Source: Chlorobiota bacterium (GTDB lineage: Bacteria > Bacteroidota > Bacteroidia > Bacteroidales > F082). From it: a DNA stretch of 43,082 nucleotides. Within the stretch, counting starts at the first letter, position 1, and every line of letters begins with the position of its first letter. The position numbers and the translations under genes are program-made. Location: NCBI GenBank assembly GCA_013151505.1, contig JAADID010000060.1:1-43082 (forward strand). The letters are read 5' to 3'. The notes under the pieces were generated by a model. That model ran no database searches, was not told the DNA's origin, and was given only the letters and a program-made list of their open reading frames with translations. Shown piece after piece: positions 11,906-21,095 of this stretch.

Positions 11906-11946
11906 CCGGAAAAAGGATCGCAGTACCGGGGTTAACCTTTATGGAT

Positions 11947-12261
11947 TTATTGTTTTGGATAAGGTTCTTTGGACTCTCTTATCATTTCAATTTTTCGAAA
12001 TACTTCATATTTTTTCCTTTTCTCTTCTTCAATATCATAGTCATTCTGCAGACCCAACCAGAATTTCACTGAATTCCCAAAATAAGCACTTAACCGCAAT
12101 GCCGTATCAGCAGTTATCCTCCTTTTCCCCTGAATGATACGTGATATTCTTGTTTGCGGAATCCCGGTATCTTTTGAAAGCCGGTAAGCCGTAATATGTA
12201 AGGGCTTTAAAAACTCTTCGAGCAAAACTTCACCGGGATGAATATTTTTTATTTTTTCCAT
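11947..12261 (-). CDS. higA: HigA family addiction module antitoxin
   Basis: XRE HTH: MEKIKNIHPGEVLLEEFLKPLHITAYRLSKDTGIPQTRISRIIQGKRRITADTALRLSAYFGNSVKFWLGLQNDYD. Confidence 0.93.
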   Translation of the reverse strand: MEKIKNIHPGEVLLEEFLKPLHITAYRLSKDTGIPQTRISRIIQGKRRITADTALRLSAYFGNSVKFWLGLQNDYDIEEEKRKKYEVFRKIEMIRESKEPYPKQ

Positions 12262-12262
12262 T

Positions 12263-12547
12263 TTATTTATGATAATCTGCAATAGTTACCTCATACGAAT
12301 TGTTATTTTCCCAGATAAACAAAATTCGCCATTGATTATTTATTCTGATACTATGATAATTCTTCAATTTACCACTTAGCTTCTCTAATCTGTTTGATGG
12401 AGGAATTTTTAAATCCATTAAATTTTGTGAGTTGTTTAACATTCTTAATTTTCTTCTTCCGATTCTCTGAATGTCAATCGGTATCTTCGTTACTCTTTCC
12501 CCGCTCCATACTTTCTCCGTTTCTTTAGTTCCAAATGAAAGAATCAT
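12263..12547 (-). CDS. higB: HigB/RelE-family toxin
   Basis: MILSFGTKETEKVWSGE...LRMLNNSQNLMDLKIPPSNRLEKLSGKLKNYHSIRINNQWRILFIW; stop lies one base before the higA ATG. Confidence 0.93.
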   Translation of the reverse strand: MILSFGTKETEKVWSGERVTKIPIDIQRIGRRKLRMLNNSQNLMDLKIPPSNRLEKLSGKLKNYHSIRINNQWRILFIWENNNSYEVTIADYHK

Positions 12548-12571
12548 AGTATCATAAAACGTTACTAACGC

Positions 12572-12579
12572 CAAAGGTA
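12572..12579 (-). promoter_or_regulatory. -7 element TACCTTTG for higBA
   Basis: Minus-strand TAnnTTTG match about 24 nt upstream of the higB ATG. Confidence 0.45.
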
Positions 12580-12682
12580 ACTATATTTTGCTTTTGAAAA
12601 AGATTTTCCGAAAATTCTGTTGCGTGAAGACAAGACAACGCTCTTTTATCTTTATTTTTGGCATAACTCTAATTTAATTAAA

Positions 12683-14326
12683 ATGAAATCCGAAAATTCA
12701 TTCTCCCTGTCAGGAAATATTGTTGACCTGCATACCGAAACCGTTTTTAAAGGAACCGTCCACATCGAAAACGGCTTTATCAAATCCATTGTCAGAGACG
12801 AGTCGGTGGAAAAAGACCACTTTATACTTCCCGGATTAATTGATTCGCACATTCACATTGAAAGTTCCATGCTGGTTCCTCCGGAATTTGCCCGTCTCGC
12901 TGTAGTTCACGGAACGGTAGCCACCGTCTCCGACCCGCATGAGATTGCCAATGTGCTGGGCATTCCCGGGGTAGAGTTTATGATCGAAAACGGCAAAAAA
13001 GTACCTTTTAAGTTTTACTTCGGCGCTTCGGCCTGCGTACCTGCAACACCTTTTGAAACTGCCGGAAGCAGACTGGGACCGAAAGAACTGGAGGATCTGC
13101 TCAGCAGGGATGAAATCAAATATTTATCGGAAATGATGAACTATCCCGGCGTTATCCGCCGTGATGAATCCGAAATGCAAAAGATCGCCATTGCACGAAA
13201 ATACGGCAAGCCTGCTGACGGGCATGCCCCCGGGGTAAAAGGTGAAGATGCCAGGAAATATGCCGAAGCCGGAATTACCACCGATCACGAATGTTACACG
13301 ATGGAAGAAGCACTGGACAAACTGAAATACGGCATGAATATCCAGATACGCGAAGGCAGCGCCGCCAAAAATTTTGAAGCCCTGATCGGGCTGATGGAAA
13401 ACTACCCCGACCGTGTTCTGTTCTGTTCAGATGACAAGCACCCCGACGATCTGGCGGATGGCCACATCAACCAACTTGTTAAGCGGGCTATTGACAAAGG
13501 ATATGATCCCGTGAAAGTATTGAAAAGTGCGATCCTGAATCCGGTAAAGCATTATAAACTCGATGTGGGTACACTGCAAACAGGCGACCCGGCGGATATG
13601 ATCGTTGTTGACAACCTGCATGATTTCAACATACTTCAAACGTATGTTAACGGCATCAAAGTCGCCGAAAACGGAAAAACACTCATTCAACCGGTCAACA
13701 CAACGCATCCCAATGCCTTTCATGCCCAACCGATAACTGTTGATCAGGTCAGGCTTGCAGCCGAAGGGAAAAAAATAAAAGTGATTGTGGCTTATGACGG
13801 GGAACTCATCACAGGCATCAAATATGTCACACCCAAAGTCATTGACGGCAATGTGATAAGTGACACTGAAAATGATATTCTGAAAATTGTAGTACTCAAC
13901 AGGTACCGGAAGGCCGAACCCGCTGTGGCCTTCATCCATAATTTCGGGCTGAAAACCGGAGCCATTGCCTCCAGTGTGGCACACGACAGTCATAACATTG
14001 TGGCGGTAGGGGCCGAAGATGAACAGATTGTGAAAGCCATTAATCTTGTTATCGCCCAAAAAGGAGGCATCTCGGTTGTCAGGGGCGAGGAGCAAAAAGG
14101 TTTACCCCTGCCCGTAGCCGGTTTAATGTCGGATGCAGATGGCTACCGGATCGCTGCTCAATATCATGAACTGGATAAAGAAGCTCATCAAATGGGATCA
14201 ACTTTACGTGCCCCGTATATGACACTTTCGTTTATGGCCCTGTTGGTCATCCCTGAACTGAAATTGAGTGATAAAGGCTTGTTTGACGGCAATACCTTTT
14301 CTTTTACTTCCATATTCAGGAACTGA
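12683..14326 (+). CDS. ade: Adenine deaminase
   Basis: LPGLIDSHIHIESSMLVPPEFARLAVVHGTVATVSDPHEIANVLG, SDDKHPDDLADGHINQLVKRAI, C-terminal GLMSDADG; internal ATG preferred after TATTTTTG at 12653. Confidence 0.96.
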   Translation: MKSENSFSLSGNIVDLHTETVFKGTVHIENGFIKSIVRDESVEKDHFILPGLIDSHIHIESSMLVPPEFARLAVVHGTVATVSDPHEIANVLGIPGVEFMIENGKKVPFKFYFGASACVPATPFETAGSRLGPKELEDLLSRDEIKYLSEMMNYPGVIRRDESEMQKIAIARKYGKPADGHAPGVKGEDARKYAEAGITTDHECYTMEEALDKLKYGMNIQIREGSAAKNFEALIGLMENYPDRVLFCSDDKHPDDLADGHINQLVKRAIDKGYDPVKVLKSAILNPVKHYKLDVGTLQTGDPADMIVVDNLHDFNILQTYVNGIKVAENGKTLIQPVNTTHPNAFHAQPITVDQVRLAAEGKKIKVIVAYDGELITGIKYVTPKVIDGNVISDTENDILKIVVLNRYRKAEPAVAFIHNFGLKTGAIASSVAHDSHNIVAVGAEDEQIVKAINLVIAQKGGISVVRGEEQKGLPLPVAGLMSDADGYRIAAQYHELDKEAHQMGSTLRAPYMTLSFMALLVIPELKLSDKGLFDGNTFSFTSIFRN

Positions 14327-14406
14327 AATTATTTAGAACAAGTATAAAATAGTTATAAACAGTAATATATGTAAATATATTATTGTGTTGCATGCTTGTA
14401 TATTTT

Positions 14407-14414
14407 TACTTTTG
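14407..14414 (+). promoter_or_regulatory. -7 element TACTTTTG
   Basis: TAnnTTTG match 19 nt before ATG 14434. Confidence 0.5.
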
Positions 14415-14433
14415 CCGCAAACTGATATCAGAT

Positions 14434-14730
14434 ATGGAACATATGGTTATTAATCTTAACAAATTGGAATCGGCCGCCGGTAAGTTGAGAGTGATCTCAC
14501 ATCCCATGCGGATTGCCATTATTGAACTGCTTTCATTAAATGAGAGGATGAGTGTTACCCAGATTTATGAAGAATTGGATATTGAACAGGCAACAGCCTC
14601 ACATCATCTGAATATTTTAAAAAACAAAGGCATTCTGCTGTCGCACAGGGAAGGGAAAAAGATTTTTTATAGTTTAAAAAACCGTGTTTTAACCGATATC
14701 GTTGAATGCATTAACCGCTGTAACGATTAG
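14434..14730 (+). CDS. ArsR-family winged-helix transcriptional regulator
   Basis: LRVISHPMRIAIIELLSLNERMSVTQIYEELDIEQATASHHLNILKNKGILLSHREGKKIFYSL. Confidence 0.9.
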   Translation: MEHMVINLNKLESAAGKLRVISHPMRIAIIELLSLNERMSVTQIYEELDIEQATASHHLNILKNKGILLSHREGKKIFYSLKNRVLTDIVECINRCND

Positions 14731-14736
14731 CCCGAC

Positions 14737-16515
14737 TTAGTGTAACTTCCATTCTTCCTGAACTTCCCAATTGGCTCTTATGGTTACTTTTTTATCATAA
14801 AAATCCACCCATTCGGGTTCAATCTTATAAATAAAATTCCCGCTGTCCCATTTCCTGTTGCCATTGGCATCATAGATTACTTTCAGAATTATATCACCCG
14901 GTGCCAGGTAATTAAAGGTAAACGTTGTATCCGATGAAAAATAAACCTCACGTTTGACTTTCTCTTTGTCAGTCATCAGTTGTAAAATGTAGTTCATCGG
15001 ATAGGCCGGTACCACCTCAATGACAAATATTCCGTAATCACGCAATGATTTGGTTGAAAATCCCATGCTTTTCTCCTTATTATGCAGGCCGTTCCAGTCA
15101 ATAACAGCAGAATCAGGGATAACAAGCGTATAGCGGGTTTCTTCTTTGAGTTTAACCGGGAAAACCATTTTGCGGTGAAGCGAATCATCAAAATAAAATT
15201 CAGGATTATAGGTGGAATCTTTTCCCGAGACAAGTAATATCGAATCACTGATCACCCGCACTACAGGATAGTCAAAAATTAGTTCCGGATCTTTATCAAG
15301 ACGCAGGGTGTTGCCTTTAATATTACTTTTGAATTCCAGGTATCCCTTTTTCTTCTGCTGATTCTTTTTTCTGTTCCTGATCCGGATTTCTATCGGACTC
15401 AACCGTTGTAAAAATTTATCGAGCGTATCGGTACCGTGCATAATAAGCAAATCAAGTGTATCCACAGGGAGATTTTTGATAAACCATGTAACTGTATCCT
15501 TTCCGGGAGACATTTCCACCAGATGCCACGTTGTATCGGCTGAAAAGTTCAGCGCTTTGATGGTAACATCTTCGGCAGGCCAGGTAAATGCAAATTGCAC
15601 GACATTTTTCCGCAACAATTTTGTACCCAGTACTTTTTGCGCACTGTCTTTTTCGTCAAACAAGAACAACTCATAATTTATCTGTTGTGATTCGTATTGC
15701 TTTAAAGAATCCTGCCGAAGTGAATCGGCCAGTGATTGCGGATTCTCCAACAATACAGTGTCGGGAACAAAAACAGAACTATCGGAAATTGCCGTATCGT
15801 TTTTCATCGGCTCGATATATTGCGGCCGGATCAGAGAATCAAGAAAGGCGATCTCCTCCCCCGGCTGGTCATAAATATAGTTGGCATTCAGGTCCTTCAA
15901 GGCAAAGATCATATAGGGAATATCAGCCAGACCGGTTAAAACAAAATGTCCGTTTTTGTCGGTTTTGCTCAAATAATAAGGTTGTCTTTTAAAAGGCATC
16001 GAATCGAGGGGTATCGTATCCTTTTCAACTTTATACAACATCACCGATACATCCTCCACGGGTTTCAGGTCGAAAGCATTGTAAACATCCCCGGCAATGC
16101 TCATGGAATCCACTTTGTCGCCGGTCGAAAAAATATAGGTGTAGTTAAGCAAAGCGTTTTTTTCGGTGATGTCAGTGATGGCGTCGGCAAAATTGATTGA
16201 ATATGTGGTATTGGGTTTCAGATCTTCCATAAATTTAACCTGCAACGACTTTCCTCTTACTCTGAACTCCGGCAATTCTTTCATGGGAGGTGAAATGAGT
16301 ACTTTCTGGGTGATGTTTTCCAGTTGGATAAATTCATCGAAAGTGATGGTGAATTTTTTTGAGGCAAACCGGGCGCTTCTGTTTTGGGGCTCTGTTTCAA
16401 TCACTACCGGTGGCATAGTGTCTTTTTTACCCCCGCTGGGCATTACCGGATGTGCACACCGGTAAATGATAAAAATCATTAAAACATAAAAAACAATTTT
16501 GACGGATTTCCGCAT
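14737..16515 (-). CDS. Ig-like (Big_5-type) domain lipoprotein, Bacteroidetes conserved
   Basis: Signal/lipobox IIYRCAHPVMPSGGKKDTMPPVVIETEPQNRSARFASKKFTITFDEFIQLENITQKVLISPPM; large beta-rich exported protein. Confidence 0.8.
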   Translation of the reverse strand: MRKSVKIVFYVLMIFIIYRCAHPVMPSGGKKDTMPPVVIETEPQNRSARFASKKFTITFDEFIQLENITQKVLISPPMKELPEFRVRGKSLQVKFMEDLKPNTTYSINFADAITDITEKNALLNYTYIFSTGDKVDSMSIAGDVYNAFDLKPVEDVSVMLYKVEKDTIPLDSMPFKRQPYYLSKTDKNGHFVLTGLADIPYMIFALKDLNANYIYDQPGEEIAFLDSLIRPQYIEPMKNDTAISDSSVFVPDTVLLENPQSLADSLRQDSLKQYESQQINYELFLFDEKDSAQKVLGTKLLRKNVVQFAFTWPAEDVTIKALNFSADTTWHLVEMSPGKDTVTWFIKNLPVDTLDLLIMHGTDTLDKFLQRLSPIEIRIRNRKKNQQKKKGYLEFKSNIKGNTLRLDKDPELIFDYPVVRVISDSILLVSGKDSTYNPEFYFDDSLHRKMVFPVKLKEETRYTLVIPDSAVIDWNGLHNKEKSMGFSTKSLRDYGIFVIEVVPAYPMNYILQLMTDKEKVKREVYFSSDTTFTFNYLAPGDIILKVIYDANGNRKWDSGNFIYKIEPEWVDFYDKKVTIRANWEVQEEWKLH

Positions 16516-16565
16516 GTTCTCCTGAGGTTTAATTTACAAATATGCGAAATAATGCGGTTTTTTCA

Positions 16566-17177
16566 TTACACATCAATCGCTTTAAAGCGATAACCCATCC
16601 CTGAAAAATGTTCAAGAAACCGGGGTAAAGCAAATAACATATTACCGGCGGCTTTTTCACTGTCATGAAAAACAATTATTGAACCGGGTTTACCCGATTT
16701 CACTGCATTATCATAACATTTCTGTGGGGTTGTCTCCGGGTGAAAGTCATAAGTCAGAACCGACCACATGATAATCCTGTAATTTATTTTCAGGTAACCG
16801 ATTTGTAAATAAGTGATTCTCCCATAGGGTGGCCTGAACAGGTGTGAGCCAACCAGACCGGCGCAACGGTCTATATCGTCCAGGTATTTCCGGTTAGCTG
16901 TCTTCCAGCCGTTGAGGTGGTGAAAACCATGATTTCCTGTCCTGTGTCCTTTTTTCAGGATTTGATTATATGTTTCGGGATACTTCTGTACATTTTCTCC
17001 AACACAAAAAAAAGTGGCTTTCGCCTGATAATTATCCAGAATTTCAAGTACTTGGTTGGTAATATCAGGATGAGGTCCGTCATCAAAAGTGAGGAACATC
17101 TCTTTATCCGATGTTTCAATTTCCCAGATCAACTGCGGAAACAATAATTTTACAATACCCGGCCTGATAAATTTCAT
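16566..17177 (-). CDS. Polysaccharide deacetylase family protein
   Basis: NodB motifs MFLTFDDGPHPDIT, GHRTGNHGFHH, FRPPYGR, GSIIVFHDSE. Confidence 0.93.
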   Translation of the reverse strand: MKFIRPGIVKLLFPQLIWEIETSDKEMFLTFDDGPHPDITNQVLEILDNYQAKATFFCVGENVQKYPETYNQILKKGHRTGNHGFHHLNGWKTANRKYLDDIDRCAGLVGSHLFRPPYGRITYLQIGYLKINYRIIMWSVLTYDFHPETTPQKCYDNAVKSGKPGSIIVFHDSEKAAGNMLFALPRFLEHFSGMGYRFKAIDV

Positions 17178-17182
17178 GTGAA

Positions 17183-17190
17183 CAAAAATA
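17183..17190 (-). promoter_or_regulatory. -7 element TATTTTTG, 5 nt from the deacetylase ATG
   Basis: Minus-strand TAnnTTTG at unusually short distance from the start codon. Confidence 0.4.
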
Positions 17191-17387
17191 ATATAGTCTC
17201 CTGTTATTTCAGCCTATGGGTGAAAAAAAGGTGAAACAAAAGATTACAACGGAATAACCTGTTTAAATCGGCGTTCATACGGGTAACCAACAGCAGGCCT
17301 TCTTTCTTACCGCACAACACGTCTTATACTGCAATTTTATGAAAACTTTTACTGTTTTTCTTTAATGCGGATTAGTTACCTTTTTCT

Positions 17388-17395
17388 TACTTTTG
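17388..17395 (+). promoter_or_regulatory. -7 element TACTTTTG upstream of gpmA
   Basis: TAnnTTTG match 18 nt before ATG 17414. Confidence 0.5.
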
Positions 17396-17413
17396 CGAAA
17401 AAACCGTAACGTC

Positions 17414-18160
17414 ATGAAACGACTCGTTCTTTTACGCCACGGGCAAAGCCAGTGGAATAAGGAAAACCGCTTTACGGGATGGACAGATGTTCCCCTGTCG
17501 AAAGAAGGTGTTGAAGAAGCCGTCCGTGCAGGACAGACACTGAAAAAAGAAGGATTTAAGTTTACGATTGCTTATACCTCCTATTTGAAAAGAGCCATCA
17601 AAACTTTATGGATTGTCCTCGAAGAAATGGACCTGATGTGGCTGCCGGTGAAAAAAAGCTGGCGTCTCAACGAAAAACATTACGGTATGCTGCAAGGGCT
17701 GAACAAAGCTGAAACCGCCGAAAAATACGGTGCTGAAAAAGTTCAGTTATGGCGAAGAAGTTTTGACGTGCCGCCTCAACCGCTTGACCCTGATGATGAA
17801 CGGAATCCCGGGTTCGATCCCCGTTATGCCGAGCTAACGCCCGAAGAAATTCCTCTTACCGAATCGCTGAAAGAAGTCATTGAACGGTTTGTACCGTACT
17901 GGGAAAACGAAATCGAGCCAACCCTCAAAGAACAAAATGATGTTTTGATCTCGGCACACGGGAACAGTTTGAGAGCGCTGGTGATGCACCTGAAAAACAT
18001 GAGCAAGGAAGACATTGTCAAATTCAACATCCCCACAGGCATCCCTTACGTCTTTATTTTTGACGATAACATGAACTTTCAAAAGGATTACTTTATCGGT
18101 GATCCGGAAGAGATCAAAAAGTTAATGGATCAGGTGGCTAATCAGATTAAAAAGAAATAA
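17414..18160 (+). CDS. gpmA: 2,3-bisphosphoglycerate-dependent phosphoglycerate mutase
   Basis: [67 protein letters not shown]. Confidence 0.97.
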   Translation: MKRLVLLRHGQSQWNKENRFTGWTDVPLSKEGVEEAVRAGQTLKKEGFKFTIAYTSYLKRAIKTLWIVLEEMDLMWLPVKKSWRLNEKHYGMLQGLNKAETAEKYGAEKVQLWRRSFDVPPQPLDPDDERNPGFDPRYAELTPEEIPLTESLKEVIERFVPYWENEIEPTLKEQNDVLISAHGNSLRALVMHLKNMSKEDIVKFNIPTGIPYVFIFDDNMNFQKDYFIGDPEEIKKLMDQVANQIKKK

Positions 18161-18912
18161 TGAATAAAATTTGGGTAATCCCTGACATTCATGGTTGTGT
18201 TGTAACCCTGAAAACACTGATCGAGAATCAGATCGAACCGGATAAAAAAGATAAACTCATTTTTTTGGGCGACTATATTGACCGTGGCCCCGACAGCAAA
18301 GGTGTGCTGGATTATATCATGAACCTGGAAGCTGAAGGATACGATGTCACAGGCCTGATAGGCAATCACGAAGATTATTGCATTACCGCATGGGAAGACG
18401 ACCAGGATGCAAAGAGTTTTCTCGGGATCAGGCCAAAGACCAAAACCCAAAAAGAATGGGAAACTTACGGGGGTAAAGAAGCGCTTGAAAGTTTCGGCGT
18501 TGAGCGCCCGCGGGATATTCCGCAGTTTTACATTGACTGGATGAAGAAACTGGAGTATTATCTTGAAATTAAAGACTTTGTCATTGTGCATGCCGGCTTT
18601 AACTTTGATCTTGATGACCCGTTTGAAGATCGTTTTTCTATGATCTGGATCAGGGAATACGTCCCTGACCTGAAAAAAATTAACAACAAAACAATTATCC
18701 ACGGCCACGTGCCCGTCAACCTGGAATATATTGACATGTCTATCAAAGCCGAAGGCCCCCGCGTTATTGATATTGACAACGGCATTTATTTCAAAAATAT
18801 GCCGGGTTACGGAAACCTTGTGGCCCTTGAACTTACCAAAATGGAATATGCCGTTCAATCGGTAATGGATGAAGTAGCATTCGGCAGCCGGAATACATGG
18901 AGACGCGTTTAG
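18160..18912 (+). CDS. PP1-like serine/threonine metallophosphoesterase
   Basis: PDIHGCVVTLKTLI, FLGDYIDRGPDSKGVLDYI, GLIGNHE; TAATG overlap with gpmA stop. Confidence 0.9.
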   Translation: MNKIWVIPDIHGCVVTLKTLIENQIEPDKKDKLIFLGDYIDRGPDSKGVLDYIMNLEAEGYDVTGLIGNHEDYCITAWEDDQDAKSFLGIRPKTKTQKEWETYGGKEALESFGVERPRDIPQFYIDWMKKLEYYLEIKDFVIVHAGFNFDLDDPFEDRFSMIWIREYVPDLKKINNKTIIHGHVPVNLEYIDMSIKAEGPRVIDIDNGIYFKNMPGYGNLVALELTKMEYAVQSVMDEVAFGSRNTWRRV

Positions 18913-19071
18913 GGGCCGGAAATATTTCCTGATCGGTCTTTTTTCAAATTATCGAGCCTCATTTAAAGGCAGCCTCTACCCTGTTTTACAAGTTAAAATC
19001 CTTGTCATTCCTGAAAACTTTGACGAAAACAGGATTTTTGAATTGTCGCTTTCAAAGCTTACTTTAATTGC

Positions 19072-19079
19072 TAAATTTG
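19072..19079 (+). promoter_or_regulatory. -7 element TAAATTTG immediately upstream of the first ClC gene
   Basis: TAnnTTTG match only 7 nt before ATG 19087. Confidence 0.4.
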
Positions 19080-19086
19080 CGCCGCA

Positions 19087-20865
19087 ATGACAACAAGGCG
19101 CAGAAAGATCATATTCAAAATATTACGCTGGATACACAAACTCCCATCCAGGCAACTGATGATCGGTTTAAGTGTGATTGTCGGTTTCCTTGCGGGAATT
19201 GTTGCCATGATCATCAGGGGCCTGGTAAAAGAACTGGAACACCTTCTGACTGCCGGCTTTTCAGTTGACTACTACAATTACATGTATGTAATTTATCCCG
19301 CAATCGGTATTTTATTGACCCTGCTTTTTATTAAATACCTGTTGCGTCAGCCGGTCCGCGATGGAGTACCGAGTGTTTTGTATGCCATTTCAAAGCAGCA
19401 CGGCCTGATTAAACCTCACAATAATTATTCCTCCATAATCACCAGTACCCTCACGGTTGCTTTTGGTGGTTCGGTAGGTCTTGAAGGGCCAACAGTCATT
19501 ACCGGTTCGGCCATCGGCTCCAATATCGGAAGGCTGTTGGGACTGAATTACAAACAAACCGTCGCACTTTTGGGTATGGCCAGTGCAGCAGCCATGTCCG
19601 CCATTTTTAAAGCGCCCATTGCCGCCATCGTGTTTGCGCTTGAAATCATTCTTTTTGATATGACCATGACGGCGCTTGTCCCTTTGCTGATTGCTTCTAT
19701 CGTTGCCGTTCTTACAACATATTTTTTTCAGGGGCTTGATGTGCTTTATCCGATGAAAGGCATCAGTGTTTTTCAACTTTATGAAACACCTTATTACATC
19801 GGGCTGGGCATTTTCACGGCCCTGATTTCCGCTTACTTCATCAAATTTTACGTTTGGGCCGGAAGATTGTTTGACAAGCTGAAAGGATGGTTCCTGAAAT
19901 TTTTGCTCGGCTCTTCGGCGCTGGGACTGATCATTTTTCTGCTGCCTTCATTATACGGTGAAGGATACGGCGCCATCAACAAGGCAATGGAAGGTGATTT
20001 GAGTTTTATTTTCGATAACAGCCTTTTTTATTTTTATCACGGCAAAATGGGAATTACACTGCTGTTGTTGTTTTCAATCATTTTATTTAAAGTTGTGGCT
20101 ACCACATTAACATTCAGGAGTGGCGGTATTGGCGGAGTGTTTGCTCCGACCCTGTTTATCGGTACAATGTCCGGCTTGTTTTTTGTCACTGTGGCCAATC
20201 ATTACGGGATGACCGACCTGCCTGTCAGTAATTTTGCTATGGTAGGCATGGCGGGAATGCTTGCCGGCGTGATCCATGCGCCACTGACTTCCATTTTCCT
20301 CATTGCAGAAGTCACGGGAGGTTATGAATTGTTTCTGCCCATCATGCTTGTGGCCACAACTTCCTATTCATTAACACGTTTCTTGTCACCGCGCTCGATT
20401 TACACTATACAGTTGAAAAAACGGGGAGATGTATTAACCCACCACAAAGACAAATCATTGCTTTCGCTGATGAATGTGAAAGAACATATAGAAACGGATT
20501 TTTCAAAAGTTCATATTGATGCTTCCCTGGGGGACCTGGTCAAGATCATTGCCGATTCGCACCGCAACATTTTTCCCGTGGTTGATGACGAGGATAATTT
20601 TTACGGTTTTATTATTCTTGATCAGATCAGGCACATCATGTTTCAACCTGAGTTTTACGATACTGTAAAAGTTAAAAACCTGATGATGAAACCCTCCAGT
20701 ATCGTGTACATTGATGACGATATGGAAACCGTAGCGCAGAAATTCCAGCATTCCGGAAAATACAATCTGGTCGTGCTCGATGGAGATAAATACGTTGGTT
20801 TTGTTTCGCGTGCCAATGTTTTTTCGCATTATCGTGATCTGTTGAAAGACTTCTCGGAGGAGTAA
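19087..20865 (+). CDS. ClC-family chloride channel/transporter with C-terminal CBS domains (paralogue 1)
   Basis: FGGSVGLEGPTVITGSAIGS, APIAAIVFALEIILFD, GGIGGVFAPTLFIG, C-terminal CBS pair. Confidence 0.95.
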   Translation: MTTRRRKIIFKILRWIHKLPSRQLMIGLSVIVGFLAGIVAMIIRGLVKELEHLLTAGFSVDYYNYMYVIYPAIGILLTLLFIKYLLRQPVRDGVPSVLYAISKQHGLIKPHNNYSSIITSTLTVAFGGSVGLEGPTVITGSAIGSNIGRLLGLNYKQTVALLGMASAAAMSAIFKAPIAAIVFALEIILFDMTMTALVPLLIASIVAVLTTYFFQGLDVLYPMKGISVFQLYETPYYIGLGIFTALISAYFIKFYVWAGRLFDKLKGWFLKFLLGSSALGLIIFLLPSLYGEGYGAINKAMEGDLSFIFDNSLFYFYHGKMGITLLLLFSIILFKVVATTLTFRSGGIGGVFAPTLFIGTMSGLFFVTVANHYGMTDLPVSNFAMVGMAGMLAGVIHAPLTSIFLIAEVTGGYELFLPIMLVATTSYSLTRFLSPRSIYTIQLKKRGDVLTHHKDKSLLSLMNVKEHIETDFSKVHIDASLGDLVKIIADSHRNIFPVVDDEDNFYGFIILDQIRHIMFQPEFYDTVKVKNLMMKPSSIVYIDDDMETVAQKFQHSGKYNLVVLDGDKYVGFVSRANVFSHYRDLLKDFSEE

Positions 20866-21012
20866 AAAAGGGGGGTAACTGCCCGATGGTTCAATTGTGT
20901 CGGTTGTAATGGGGGCAAGGAAGAGTCCAAACGCACGAACCGAAATCCTTTTTTTACACTGAAACTCTGAACTCCTTTCTTTTTAACACCTGACACAATA
21001 TCCATTTTATTC

Positions 21013-21020
21013 TAATTTTG
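21013..21020 (+). promoter_or_regulatory. -7 element TAATTTTG upstream of the second ClC gene
   Basis: TAnnTTTG match 75 nt before ATG 21096. Confidence 0.4.
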
Positions 21021-21095
21021 CCGCAACTTTTTATCCCGGCAGGATAATTGCAATGCGGAAAGCGGCGGGACAACGACAAACAACAATTCACTGAA

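Noticed and set aside
13427-14095. 222-aa minus-strand ORF
   Set aside because: Antisense to conserved adenine deaminase; no domain signal.
18142-18858. 238-aa minus-strand ORF
   Set aside because: Antisense to the well-supported PP1-like phosphatase gene; composition typical of a shadow ORF.
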